From the NCBI RefSeq assembly GCF_029714325.1, contig NZ_CP121666.1, forward strand, positions 5,332,001 to 5,396,000: a stretch of DNA of 64,000 nucleotides, given 5' to 3'. The stretch is from Bradyrhizobium sp. CB1717 (GTDB lineage: Bacteria > Pseudomonadota > Alphaproteobacteria > Rhizobiales > Xanthobacteraceae). Shown here one piece after another: positions 1-8,989 of the stretch (positions are counted from its first letter, which is position 1; the number at the start of each line of letters is the position of its first letter). Under the pieces are notes generated by a model, which did no database searches, was not told the DNA's origin, and was given only the letters and a program-made list of their open reading frames with translations. Made by a program: the position numbers and the translations under genes.

Positions 1-188
1 CGCAGCTACGGCTGTTCCTCGGCGAAGGCCTGGCCGCCTGGATCGGCCTCGCCGTCGTCGTGCAGAACTTCGCGAGCTCATTGCTCAACTCGCATTTGTT
101 CGATTTCCACGAGGGCTGGATGTATGTGCTCGGCGTCGGCGTCGCCGGCGGCATGGTCCTGAAGGCCAAGGCCAGCAGTCAGAAATGA
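1..188 (+). CDS. C-terminal end of a membrane protein, probably O-antigen ligase family (partial)
   Basis: Only the last 61 codons lie in the window; the reading frame is open from the left edge to the TGA at 186-188. The visible protein has a hydrophobic helix (AAWIGLAVVVQNFASSLLNS), then a short acidic/aromatic loop (HLFDFHEGWMYV), a second hydrophobic segment and a basic tail. A 'NSHLFDF.EGW' stretch between two final helices resembles the end of O-antigen ligase/polymerase proteins, which act on surface polysaccharide in the inner membrane. The assignment is from memory of the family and only the tail is visible. It ends tail to tail with the next gene, with no spacer. Confidence 0.5.
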   Translation, partial: QLRLFLGEGLAAWIGLAVVVQNFASSLLNSHLFDFHEGWMYVLGVGVAGGMVLKAKASSQK

Positions 189-1424
189 CTACTGGCTGCG
201 CTCGTGGCCGACCTCGCCGGTGATGACGTCGCCGAACAGCTCCCAGGCCTGCCCGTTGAAGCGCATCAGCTGCATCTGCTCGATCGGGAAGTAGTCGTCG
301 GGCGAGGTGTTGACCATGATGCCCGGCAGCATCAGGTCGGTGTGGAAGTTCTTCAAATTGGCGGCCTGCTTCATGACGTTCTCACGGGTGAGATTGTCGC
401 CGCACTGTTTCAGCACCTGCGCCATCGCCTCGGCCTGAACATAGCCATAGACGTTGTTGGCGTTGGCCTTGTCGCCGTCAGGATAATACTTGTCCATGAA
501 CGCGCGCCATTTCACCACGGCGGGATCCTTGTCCCAGGTCGGGTCGGTCGGGTCTTTCAAATAGACCGTCGAGATGATGTCCTTGGCGTATTCGAGCCCG
601 GCGGGCTTGAGCACGGAGGCGACCGAGGTCGCGGTGTTGGCGAGGAAGAATTTCGGCTTCCAGCCGAGCTCGCCGACTTTCCGGATCGCCTGCGCCGAGC
701 CTTTGGGTGCGGCCCAGGAGAAGAAGATGTCGGCACCGGAATCGTGCAGGGCCACGATCTGGGAGTCGATCGAGGGATCGCTGACCTCGTAGGATTTGTC
801 GGCGATGATCATGCTCGCCTTATCGCCGAGCCCGTCCTTCAGGCCCTTGAATTGGTCCTTGCCGGCGTCGTCGTTCTGCCAGAACACCGCGATCTTGCCG
901 TTCGGAAAATTGTCGCGGATGTACTTTGCGTAGATCCGTCCCTCGCTCTGGTAGTTGGGCTGGAAGCCCATGGTCCACGGGAAATTCCTGGGATCGCCGA
1001 ACTTGGTGCCGCCGGAGGCGACGAAGAGCTGCGGCACCTTCTTCGCGTTCATGTATTTCATGATCGCGGAGTTCGAGGGCGTGCCGAGCGCCTGGAAGAT
1101 CAGGAGGACCTCGTCGCTCTCGACCAGCTTGCGTGCCTGCTCGATCGCCTTCGGCGGCGAATAGGCGTCGTCATAGCTGATGAAATTGATCTTGCGGCCG
1201 TTGATGCCGCCCTGGTCGTTGATCATCTTGAAGAAGGCGGCCTCGGTCTTGCCGATCACGCCATAGGACGACGCCGGCCCGCTATAGGGCATGATGTTGC
1301 CGATCCTGATGTCGGTGTCGGAAGCGCCGGGGTCGTATGTCTTCTGCGCCGAGGCCGGTGTCGCGGCGAGCGCTCCGGCAACAAGCATGGCGAGGGCAGC
1401 GAGATTCTTGCGACGACCCGGCAT
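189..1424 (-). CDS. ABC transporter periplasmic substrate-binding protein, branched-chain amino acid type (LivK-like)
   Basis: A 411-residue periplasmic binding protein of the type that captures branched-chain amino acids, amides or related ligands for an ABC importer. The start is the ATG at 1424, because a purine-rich GGGGAGAG lies just upstream and the protein then opens with a clean signal peptide (basic MPGRRKN, hydrophobic core, cleavage near TPASAQ). The mature part begins with 'IRIGNIMPYSGPASSYGVIGK', the usual opening of the Peripla_BP_6 fold, and continues through 'INDQGGINGRKI', also typical. A frame extending about 48 codons further upstream lacks a signal. No permease or ATPase gene is adjacent, so its transporter partners must be elsewhere. 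Confidence 0.85.
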   Translation of the reverse strand: MPGRRKNLAALAMLVAGALAATPASAQKTYDPGASDTDIRIGNIMPYSGPASSYGVIGKTEAAFFKMINDQGGINGRKINFISYDDAYSPPKAIEQARKLVESDEVLLIFQALGTPSNSAIMKYMNAKKVPQLFVASGGTKFGDPRNFPWTMGFQPNYQSEGRIYAKYIRDNFPNGKIAVFWQNDDAGKDQFKGLKDGLGDKASMIIADKSYEVSDPSIDSQIVALHDSGADIFFSWAAPKGSAQAIRKVGELGWKPKFFLANTATSVASVLKPAGLEYAKDIISTVYLKDPTDPTWDKDPAVVKWRAFMDKYYPDGDKANANNVYGYVQAEAMAQVLKQCGDNLTRENVMKQAANLKNFHTDLMLPGIMVNTSPDDYFPIEQMQLMRFNGQAWELFGDVITGEVGHERSQ

Positions 1425-1530
1425 CGTTCTCTCCCCTATTTTGTAGTCTTGTTTTGAGGAGAGTGTCGCAAGGAGGATTGCGGCTGGCAAGCGCGACGAT
1501 TTTCCGCGCGGTGAAACGTTGGTGCGGAAC

Positions 1531-2451
1531 TTACGCGACGCGACGCAGCAAACCGAGGGCGCGCCCATCGATCACCAGCAGCGCGCTGCCGATGACGATC
1601 GCACCCGCGATCTCGCGCATGGAGATCGGCTCACCCAGCACCAGCCATCCCAGCAGAATGGCGGTGACGGGAATGAGCAGCGTCACCAGCATGACATTGG
1701 TCGCGCCCGAGCGTCGGATGATCTGGAAGAAGACGATGTAGGCGAGCGCCGTGGATAGAGCCGCAAGGCCGAGCACCGCGAGCCACGTCGTGACACCAGG
1801 CATTGGAACACGCCACGGCTGCTCTGCAGCGCCGGCGACCACCGCCATCATCACTGTCGACGCCATCAGTTGAAACGTCGCCGTGCCGAGTGGAGGAGAG
1901 TCTTTCAACAGCCGCCGCGCCGCGAGCGCCGCAAAGCCGTAACTGAGGGCACCGCCGAGGCACAGCAGGATGCCGACCCCCTGCCCCGGCCGCGTCTCGA
2001 TGCCCCACCCGCGCAGGATGACCACGCCGGCGACACCCAGAGCCACCCCGGCGAGGCGCCGCGTCTGCAAGGCTTCTTCGCCCGCGGCCGCCATCACCAT
2101 CACCGTGAACAGCGGCGTGGTCGCATTCAGGATCGACGCCAGCCCGCTCGGAATAAACGTCTGGCCGATCACGATCAGCGAGAACGGGATGACGTTGTTG
2201 AGCAGACCGATCGCGAAGAACGGCTTCCACCCCGCAATGCCCTTCGGCAAGCCTATCCCTTGCATGCGGAGCAGCGGCAACAGCATGGCCGCTCCCAGCG
2301 CGACGCGCAGAAACACCAGCGTCAGCGGCGGCAATTCCCGCAACGCCGCACCATTGAAGAAGAACGATCCGCCCCAGAGGATCGAGAGCACAGCGAGCAG
2401 CGACCAGTCTCGCGCGTCGATCCGGTTATCGTTGAGGGCATGGCGTCTCAT
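1531..2451 (-). CDS. DMT superfamily transporter, EamA family
   Basis: A 306-residue inner-membrane protein with about ten hydrophobic segments arranged as two EamA repeats. The first repeat opens with 'SLLAVLSILWGGSFFFNGAA' and includes the family pattern of proline-rich helix ends (PPLTLVFLRV); the second covers roughly residues 155-300 and ends in 'GWLVLGEPISMREIAGAIV'. EamA proteins mostly export small metabolites or amino acids; the substrate cannot be read from the sequence. It lies 57 bp downstream of a shortened DMT gene on the same strand and could be the last gene of that series. Confidence 0.85.
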   Translation of the reverse strand: MRRHALNDNRIDARDWSLLAVLSILWGGSFFFNGAALRELPPLTLVFLRVALGAAMLLPLLRMQGIGLPKGIAGWKPFFAIGLLNNVIPFSLIVIGQTFIPSGLASILNATTPLFTVMVMAAAGEEALQTRRLAGVALGVAGVVILRGWGIETRPGQGVGILLCLGGALSYGFAALAARRLLKDSPPLGTATFQLMASTVMMAVVAGAAEQPWRVPMPGVTTWLAVLGLAALSTALAYIVFFQIIRRSGATNVMLVTLLIPVTAILLGWLVLGEPISMREIAGAIVIGSALLVIDGRALGLLRRVA

Positions 2452-2508
2452 CTCGGCGGCCGACCTAATCCAGACCGGCGGATGACGCCACCCGATTTCC
2501 GATCGATC

Positions 2509-2802
2509 CTAAGGGCTCGCGCTCTGGCTCTCGTCACGCTTTGGCGCATCGCCGGCGAGATCGGCGACCACCGCTCCGATCACCAAAGCCCCGCCAATGA
2601 GCGCATGGTGCAAGCTGCCGCGCCCCTGCATCAGGACGAGAAACACCGTGATGAGGCCGCCGCCGAACAGGCCGCGCCAGAACAGGATGGTCCAGGGATC
2701 GAACGGCAGCAGCCGGGTGAAGAACGGCGCGGTGCTCCAGGCAACCGCGGCGGCGACGACGAGGGCAATACCGAGACCGCGTTCCGAACGTGGCTGCCCC
2801 AT
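2509..2802 (-). pseudogene. Internally deleted DMT/EamA transporter remnant
   Basis: The frame encodes 97 residues, about a third of a DMT transporter. Residues about 8-62 look like the first two helices of an EamA repeat ('AWSTAPFFTRLLPFDPWTILFWRGL'-like). This joins directly to 'LIGGALVIGAVVADLAGD', which resembles the final helix of such proteins, followed by a polar tail. The two ends of a transporter of about 290 residues appear to be fused by an in-frame deletion of the middle. The frame is open, so a short protein could still be made, but it could not be a complete carrier. It starts 13 bp after the dehydrogenase stop and probably shares its transcript. Confidence 0.6.
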
Positions 2803-2815
2803 GTGAATGTACCGG

Positions 2816-3697
2816 CTAGGATGGCTTCTTCGGCCGCGACACCAGCTCGATCATCTTGCCTTCATCGTCATCCGGCATCACCGCTTTCGCCTGCGCGTAG
2901 GCCTCGACCGCGGCGCGTGCGACCAGCGGCTTGCCGGCGAGCAGGCTCTCCGCGAGCGTCACGGCGTAGGCGGCATCCTTGTGCCGCAGCGCTGCCGTGA
3001 AGGTCGCGCCGGAAAAATCGCGGGCGACCATGCGCTTGGAGTGGCGCTGCACCTGCGGGCTTGCGGCAACGCCTGCTTGGATCGATTCCAGCACGAGGTT
3101 CATGTCGAGCCCGGCCTGCTCGGCGATAGCAAGGCCCTCGGCGAGCCCGGCGATCTGGATCGCGCCCATGAGATTGTTAATGAGCTTGTAGACGGTGCCG
3201 GACCCGACCGCGCCGAAATGGCGGATGGTCGAGCCGATCGGCTCGAGATAGGGCCGTGCACGTTCGAGATCAGCCGCGTCGGCACCGACCAGCAGCGTCA
3301 GCTTTCCGGCGGCCGCCGCATCCGGCAAACCCGTCACGGGGCAATCGATGTAGATCAGCCCACGCGCATTGAACTCGCGGCCCATCTCGCGGGCATGGTC
3401 ATAGGAGACGGTGGAGCATTCGATCGCGATGGTGCCGGCCTTCGCCGTCTTGGCCGCTCCCTGCGGCCCGAGCCAGACCGCGCGCGAGGCCTCGTCGTCG
3501 GCAACCATGGTCACGACCGCGTCGGCATCGATCGCGGCGTCCTCAGGCGAAGTCGCCCAATGCGCGCCGCGCGCGATCAGATCCTCCGCCTTGGCCCTGC
3601 TGCGATTCCACAGCGTCACCGTGAAGCCGGCATCGAGATAGCGGCCGGCCATACCGTGGCCCATCCGTCCAAGCCCGATGAAGGCGACGCGGGGCAT
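2816..3697 (-). CDS. NAD(P)-dependent oxidoreductase, 3-hydroxyisobutyrate dehydrogenase family
   Basis: A 293-residue cytosolic beta-hydroxyacid dehydrogenase. It begins with the Rossmann motif 'VAFIGLGRMGHGMAGRYLDAG' (GxGxxG), has the substrate-loop sequence 'DCPVTGLPDAAAAGKLTLLVG' and the catalytic-lysine helix 'GSGTVYKLINNLMG', all in the order expected. The family oxidises or reduces short 2- or 3-hydroxyacids (3-hydroxyisobutyrate, tartronate semialdehyde, succinic semialdehyde); which one is used here is not evident. The gene starts 2 bp after the stop of prfB, so it is likely co-transcribed with it, a positional rather than functional link. Confidence 0.88.
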   Translation of the reverse strand: MPRVAFIGLGRMGHGMAGRYLDAGFTVTLWNRSRAKAEDLIARGAHWATSPEDAAIDADAVVTMVADDEASRAVWLGPQGAAKTAKAGTIAIECSTVSYDHAREMGREFNARGLIYIDCPVTGLPDAAAAGKLTLLVGADAADLERARPYLEPIGSTIRHFGAVGSGTVYKLINNLMGAIQIAGLAEGLAIAEQAGLDMNLVLESIQAGVAASPQVQRHSKRMVARDFSGATFTAALRHKDAAYAVTLAESLLAGKPLVARAAVEAYAQAKAVMPDDDEGKMIELVSRPKKPS

Positions 3698-3699
3698 GG

Positions 3700-4831
3700 C
3701 TAGTCCACGTCCTCGACGTCACCGGCGGTGGTGCCGAAGGCGCGCTGCGCCAAGGTCGCGGCCATGAACTCGTCGAGATCGCCGCCGAGCACGCCCGATG
3801 TGTCGGAGGTCTGCACGCCCGTGCGCAGATCCTTCACCATCTGATAGGGCTGCAGCACGTAGGAGCGGATCTGGTGACCCCAGCCGATATCGGTCTTGGC
3901 GGCCTGGTCGGCGGCGGCCTTCTCCTCGCGCTTCTTCAGCTCGATCTCGTAGAGCCGCGCGCGCAGCATGTCCCAGGCCTGCGCCCGGTTCTTGTGCTGG
4001 GAGCGGCCGGCCTGGCAGACCACGGCGACGCCGGTCGGAATGTGCGTCAGGCGCACCGCGGATTCGGTCTTGTTGACGTGCTGGCCGCCGGCGCCGCCCG
4101 AGCGCATGGTGTCGGTGCGGACGTCGGATTCCTTGATGTCGATCTTGATGCTGTCGTCGATGACGGGGAAGACCTGCACGCTCGAGAACGAGGTGTGCCG
4201 CCGCGCGTTGGAATCGAACGGCGAGATGCGCACGAGGCGATGCACGCCCGCTTCCGTCTTCAGCCAGCCATAGGCGTTGTGGCCGGAGACCTGGATGGTC
4301 GCCGACTTGATGCCGGCCTCTTCGCCTTCGGACTCTTCGAGATACTCGACCTTGAAGCCGTGTGTTTCGGCCCAGCGCGTGTACATGCGCAGGAGCATCT
4401 GCGCCCAGTCCTGGCTCTCGGTGCCGCCGGCGCCGGCATGGACTTCGAGATAGGAATCGAAGCGGTCGGCTTCGCCCGACAGCAGCGCCTCGAGCTCGCG
4501 CCGGGCGACTTCCTTCTTCAGGTTCTTGAGCGCAGCTTCGGCTTCGGCAACGACGCCGTCATCGCCCTCGGCCTCGCCGAGCTCGATCATGCCGATGTCG
4601 TCTTCGAGCTCCTGCTCGACCTTGCCGATGCCCGAAAGCGAATCCTCCAGCGAGGTGCGCTCCTGCATCAGCTTCTGGGCCTTCTGGGGATCGTTCCAGA
4701 GGTTGGGATCTTCTGCGAGCTTGTTCAGCTCGGCGAGGCGTGCCGTCGATTTCTCGACGTCAAAGATGCCTCCTCAGCAGCCCGACTGACTGCTTGATCT
4801 CTTCTACCAACCGTTCGATTTCGGCGCGCAT
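3700..4831 (-). CDS. prfB: Peptide chain release factor 2, with programmed +1 frameshift
   Basis: RF2 recognises UGA and UAA stop codons and triggers peptide release. The true start is the ATG at 4831. The first 23 codons end at an in-frame TGA (4760-4762) in the context CTT TGA C, preceded by AGGAGG (4769-4774). Skipping one base at 4762 resumes at GAC and runs to 3700, giving 376 residues (4831-4763 joined to 4761-3700). Present are the GGQ motif ('[12 protein letters not shown]') for hydrolysis of peptidyl-tRNA and the stop-codon-reading SPF tripeptide ('VRISPFDSN') that distinguishes RF2 from RF1. Regulation is autogenous: low RF2 favours the frameshift and so more RF2. Confidence 0.96.
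4760..4774 (-). promoter_or_regulatory. prfB programmed +1 frameshift site
   Basis: On the minus strand the sequence reads AGGAGG CAT CTT TGA C. It has all three parts of the classical RF2 element: an internal Shine-Dalgarno sequence three bases before the slippery codon, CTT as slippery codon, and a poor UGA stop followed by C. The frame after the shift matches the rest of RF2 exactly, so this is a recoding site and not a mutation. Confidence 0.95.
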
Positions 4832-4937
4832 GTCGTTCTCTGATGTCGCGGAATTGGTCCGCGTTCGATTGCAACGGGATGTAACGGCGACGGCTGCAAA
4901 GCGCAACCGCCGGAACCGCGATCGTCGCTGTTATCCG

Positions 4938-7445
4938 CTACCACAGCCCGCCGGTGCCCGGCCGTATCAGGAAGCCGGAATCCGGCTGCTGCTGCGAGGC
5001 CGGCATGCCGCCGCGCGCGTCGGCGTCGGCGACTCCGATAACCGCGTAGTTGTCCGGTGGCGCCGTTCCCGGCTTGAAGGCCTCGAGGATGGTTCCACCG
5101 GTCTCGCCGGGGCCGGCACGCATGCCGGTCTTGGCGACGACGCGCACCAGCTTGATGCCGGCCGGCACCTTGAACGGCACGGCGGGCTTGTCGGCAAGCG
5201 CCAGCTTGAGGAAATCACGCACGATTGGCGCGGCGAGATGGCCGCCGGTCGCAGCATTGCCTCTGCCGAGCGGACGCGGCTTGTCATAGCCCATATAGAC
5301 CGCGACCGCGATGTCCGGCGAGTAGCCGACGAACCAGGCGTCCTTGGCCTCGTTGGTGGTGCCGGTCTTGCCGGCGATCGGCTTGCCCACTTCCTTAAGT
5401 ACTGTTGCCGTGCCGGCCTGGACCACGCCTTCCAACAGCTCGGTGATCTGGTAGGCGGTCATGGAATCCAGCACCTGCTCGCGGCGGTCGATCAGCTGCG
5501 GCTCGGGCTGGTTCTTCCAGCCGCCCGGCGCTTCGCAGCCGCGGCATTCGCGCTGGTCGTGCTTGTAGATGGTATGGCCGTAGCGATCCTGGATGCGGTC
5601 GATCAGGGTCGGCTTCACACGGCGGCCGCCATTGGCGAGCATCGAGTAGGCTGTGACCATGCGCATCGCGGTGGTCTCGCCGGCGCCCAGCGAGTACGAC
5701 AGGTAATTGGGCAGCTCATCATAGACGCCGAAACGTCTGGCATACTCGCCAATCAACGGCATGCCGATGTCCTGGGCAAGCCGCACCGTCACGGTGTTAC
5801 GCGACAGTCGAAGCGCATTACGCAGCGTCATCGGACCGTTATATTTGCCGGCATCAAAATTCTCCGGCCGCCACACGCCGGCGCCCTGGCCCTGGTCGAT
5901 TTCGATCGGCGCGTCGAGCACGACCGTCGAAGGCGTGTAGCCGTTGTCGAGCGCGGCCGAATAGACGATCGGCTTGAACGACGAACCCGGCTGCCGGTAG
6001 GCCTGCGTGGCGCGGTTGAACTGGCTCTGGTCGAACGAGAAGCCGCCGACCATTGCGAGCACGCGGCCGGTCCAGGGATCCATCACCGCCATCGCGCCGG
6101 AGACTTCGGGGATCTGGCGCAGCCGGTACTGGCCTTCGACCGGCTGTCCTTCCTTGCTGTAGAGCGGATCGGCATAGATCACGTCGCCTGGCGCCAGCAC
6201 TTGCGCCACTGAGGTCGGCGTCTTGCCCTTGGCGTTGCCCTGGGCTGCCCTCGCCCAGCGCACGCCGTCGAGGGTCACGAGGCCGGTCTCGCGCTGCTTG
6301 CTGACGGCGCCGCCGAGCTCGCGGCTCGGCTGGAAGCCGATGCGCGCCGACTGGTCGCTGGTCTCCAGCACCACCGCCATGCGCCACGGCGAGATGTCCG
6401 ACAGCGACTTGATCTCGGCGAGCTTCACGCCCCAGTCGCCGGAGATATCGAGCTTGCTCATGGCGCCGCGATAGCCCTGCTGCTCGTCATAATTCACGAG
6501 GCCCGAGACCATGGTCTTGCGCGCCATGACCTGGATCTTGGGATCGAGCGTGGTGCGGACGGAGAGCCCGCCCTCATACAGCTTCTTCTCGCCGTAACGC
6601 TCGAAGATGTCGCGGCGGACTTCCTCGGCGAAATATTCGCCGGCGAAGGTGTGGGCGGCGTTGGAACGGTTGGTGACGGCCAGCGGCTCCTTGCGCGACT
6701 TGTCGGCGTCGGCCTGCTTGATCCAGCCATTCTCCACGAGACGGTCGATCACGTAGTTGCGGCGCTCGATGGCGCGGTCGCGGTTGCGCACCGGATGCAG
6801 CGTCGCCGGCATCTTCGGTAGCGCCGCCAGATAGGAGGCTTCCGCCACCGTCAGCTCGTTCACCGACTTGTCGAAATAGACCAGCGAGGCGGCTGCGATG
6901 CCGTAGGCGCCGAGGCCGAGATAAATCTCGTTCAGGTACAGCTCGAGGATCTTGTCCTTCGAATAGGTCTTCTCGATCCGCATCGCCAGCAAGGCTTCCT
7001 TGATCTTGCGGGAGAAGGAGACCTCGTTGGTCAGCAGGAAGTTCTTGGCGACCTGCTGGGTGATCGTGGAAGCACCCTGCGGACGGCGGTTGGAGCCGAA
7101 GTTCTGGAGATAGAGCACGCCCGCGCGCGCCATGCCGGTGTAGTCGATGCCGCCGTGCTCGTAGAAATTCTTGTCCTCGGCCGCGAGGAAGGCGTTGATC
7201 ACGAGCTTCGGCACCGCCTGGATCGGCAGATAGAGCCGCCGCTCCTTGGCGTACTCGCCGAGCAGCGAACCGTCGACCGCGTGCACACGCGTCATCACCG
7301 GCGGCTCGTAGTCCTGAAGCTGAGAGTAGTCCGGCAAGTCCTTGGAGAAATGCCAGATCAGGCCTGCCACGGCCCCGACACCGACAAGGAACACCACTGT
7401 TCCCGCGGCGAACAGGAAGCCCATGAACCGCACCAGCAAGCGCAT
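4938..7445 (-). CDS. mrcA: Penicillin-binding protein 1A, bifunctional transglycosylase/transpeptidase
   Basis: An 835-residue class A PBP that polymerises and crosslinks peptidoglycan in the periplasm, anchored by one N-terminal helix (residues about 8-32). The transglycosylase domain has the catalytic-glutamate motif 'AAEDKNFYEHGGID' (Glu90) and 'QGASTITQQVAKN'. The transpeptidase domain has SSFK near residue 487 (nucleophile Ser), SRN, and KTGT near residue 690. An OB-like insert separates the two, as in PBP1A. Length is normal for alphaproteobacterial PBP1A. prfB follows 106 bp downstream on the same strand and the amidase gene lies just upstream, giving a small cell-wall cluster. Confidence 0.95.
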   Translation of the reverse strand: MRLLVRFMGFLFAAGTVVFLVGVGAVAGLIWHFSKDLPDYSQLQDYEPPVMTRVHAVDGSLLGEYAKERRLYLPIQAVPKLVINAFLAAEDKNFYEHGGIDYTGMARAGVLYLQNFGSNRRPQGASTITQQVAKNFLLTNEVSFSRKIKEALLAMRIEKTYSKDKILELYLNEIYLGLGAYGIAAASLVYFDKSVNELTVAEASYLAALPKMPATLHPVRNRDRAIERRNYVIDRLVENGWIKQADADKSRKEPLAVTNRSNAAHTFAGEYFAEEVRRDIFERYGEKKLYEGGLSVRTTLDPKIQVMARKTMVSGLVNYDEQQGYRGAMSKLDISGDWGVKLAEIKSLSDISPWRMAVVLETSDQSARIGFQPSRELGGAVSKQRETGLVTLDGVRWARAAQGNAKGKTPTSVAQVLAPGDVIYADPLYSKEGQPVEGQYRLRQIPEVSGAMAVMDPWTGRVLAMVGGFSFDQSQFNRATQAYRQPGSSFKPIVYSAALDNGYTPSTVVLDAPIEIDQGQGAGVWRPENFDAGKYNGPMTLRNALRLSRNTVTVRLAQDIGMPLIGEYARRFGVYDELPNYLSYSLGAGETTAMRMVTAYSMLANGGRRVKPTLIDRIQDRYGHTIYKHDQRECRGCEAPGGWKNQPEPQLIDRREQVLDSMTAYQITELLEGVVQAGTATVLKEVGKPIAGKTGTTNEAKDAWFVGYSPDIAVAVYMGYDKPRPLGRGNAATGGHLAAPIVRDFLKLALADKPAVPFKVPAGIKLVRVVAKTGMRAGPGETGGTILEAFKPGTAPPDNYAVIGVADADARGGMPASQQQPDSGFLIRPGTGGLW

Positions 7446-7690
7446 TATGTGTTTATCCGTTCAAACTCTGGATCAGCCCAGTATCAGCCCCACAGGACCC
7501 AAAAACTGGCACCCCAAACTGGCGCCAACCTCACGTCGCGAATTCACCGGCCTACGCAATCACATCAAGCTGGGCCTAAAGACGCTCGCCGAGCGGGATT
7601 CTCTCCGATTCCGGAACCCCCTGCGGCATTTTTATAAAGCGTCCGCTGTGGCCAAACTAGGGCCTTTGCGGCGGGACGGAAAAACCCTCT

Positions 7691-8989
7691 TCAATTCGAC
7701 GCGCCGGCGGACGTCGCCAGCCGTTTGGCCAGGAACCCGTCGATCGCCTGCGCCATCGAGCCCACGGCCTTGGACCGCCAGCCCTCGGACACCAGGTGCT
7801 CCAGGTCGCCCTTGTTGGAGACGTAACCGATCTCGACCAGCACCGAGGGCACGTCCGGGGCCTTCAGCACCCGGAAACCGGCCGATTTCAGCGGATGCTT
7901 GTGCATCCGCACCGCGGACTTCATTTCGCCCATCAGCAGATGGGCAAAACGGTTTGAAAACGTGCGGGTTTCTCGCTGCGTCAAGTCAATCAGGATGTCG
8001 GCGACATCGGTCGGCTCCTCCGCGAGGTTGAAGCCGGCGATCGCGTCCGCGCGGTTTTCCGCGTCGGCCAGGCGCTGGGCCTCGGCGTCGGAGGCCTTGT
8101 CGGACAGCGTATAGATGGTGGCGCCCTGGGCATCGCCCTCGGCCCGCGGCAGCGCATCGGCATGGATCGAGACGAACAGCGCGGCCTTGAGGTTGCGCGC
8201 GACTTTGACCCGGTCATTGAGCGGGATGAAGGTGTCGTCGTCCCGCGTCATCACCACGCGGTACTTGCCCGCCTTGTCCAGCCGGTCGCGCAGCGCCCGG
8301 GCAAAGGCCAGCACCAGGTTCTTCTCGCTCTCGCCGCTCGACTGCGTGCCGTTGTCGATGCCGCCATGGCCGGGATCGATCACGACGACCGGCCGGCTGT
8401 CAGCCTTCTGCTGCGCCGCGTCCGGGGCTGCTACGGCGGGAACGGTTGCAGGCGGCGCCTCGGCGACCGCAGGCCGCAGCTCGGGGCGGTTTTCCGGCCC
8501 GAGCGCCTGCACGAAGGCGGCGCGGTCGACCTCCTCCAGCTCGAGCACGAGCCGTGCGGGCTGACCGTTGGCCGCCTCGACCACATAGGAATTGGCAATT
8601 TTGGCCGGCCCGGTCAGGTCGAACACGATTCGCGAGCCGCCGGGCATGACGAGCCCGTAGCGGAAGGCCTTGACCAGGCCCCGTCCCGCCGCTCCGGTCC
8701 CCGCGGGGAGCTGAAAATTGACCTGCGGGACGTCCACGACCACCCGGTACGGGTCGGCGAGCGTCACGGCGCGGAACGTCACGGTCTGGTCGATGTCGAG
8801 GATGAAGCGGGTCTGCTTGCCGTCACCGGCCAGCCGGGCGCCTGAGGCGATTGGAAAATTTGCTGCCGCAGCAGCGGGTTGCGACCGGCTCTCCGCCGCG
8901 CTCAGGCGCGAGGAATCGGCGCACGGCAATGCCGCAGCGCACAACAGAACGCATCCCAGCAAGACCCTTTGTTTTGCGCGGCTCGCCAC
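7691..8989 (-). CDS. amiC: N-acetylmuramoyl-L-alanine amidase with AMIN domain (AmiC-like)
   Basis: A periplasmic zinc amidase that cleaves stem peptides from glycan strands, typically during septum splitting. I place the start at a GTG (8987-8989): GGAGG lies ten bases upstream, and the product then begins with a signal peptide (VASRAKQRVLLGCVLLCAAA). An ATG 59 codons further upstream is possible but puts an odd segment before the signal. Residues about 45-160 form an AMIN domain; residues about 205-425 form Amidase_3, with zinc/catalytic residues in 'IDPGHGGIDNG', 'GESEKN', 'SIHADA' and 'VLVEIGYVSN'. The protein is 432 residues long. It lies immediately upstream of mrcA on the same strand, separated by 245 bp. 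Confidence 0.9.
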   Translation of the reverse strand: MASRAKQRVLLGCVLLCAAALPCADSSRLSAAESRSQPAAAAANFPIASGARLAGDGKQTRFILDIDQTVTFRAVTLADPYRVVVDVPQVNFQLPAGTGAAGRGLVKAFRYGLVMPGGSRIVFDLTGPAKIANSYVVEAANGQPARLVLELEEVDRAAFVQALGPENRPELRPAVAEAPPATVPAVAAPDAAQQKADSRPVVVIDPGHGGIDNGTQSSGESEKNLVLAFARALRDRLDKAGKYRVVMTRDDDTFIPLNDRVKVARNLKAALFVSIHADALPRAEGDAQGATIYTLSDKASDAEAQRLADAENRADAIAGFNLAEEPTDVADILIDLTQRETRTFSNRFAHLLMGEMKSAVRMHKHPLKSAGFRVLKAPDVPSVLVEIGYVSNKGDLEHLVSEGWRSKAVGSMAQAIDGFLAKRLATSAGASN

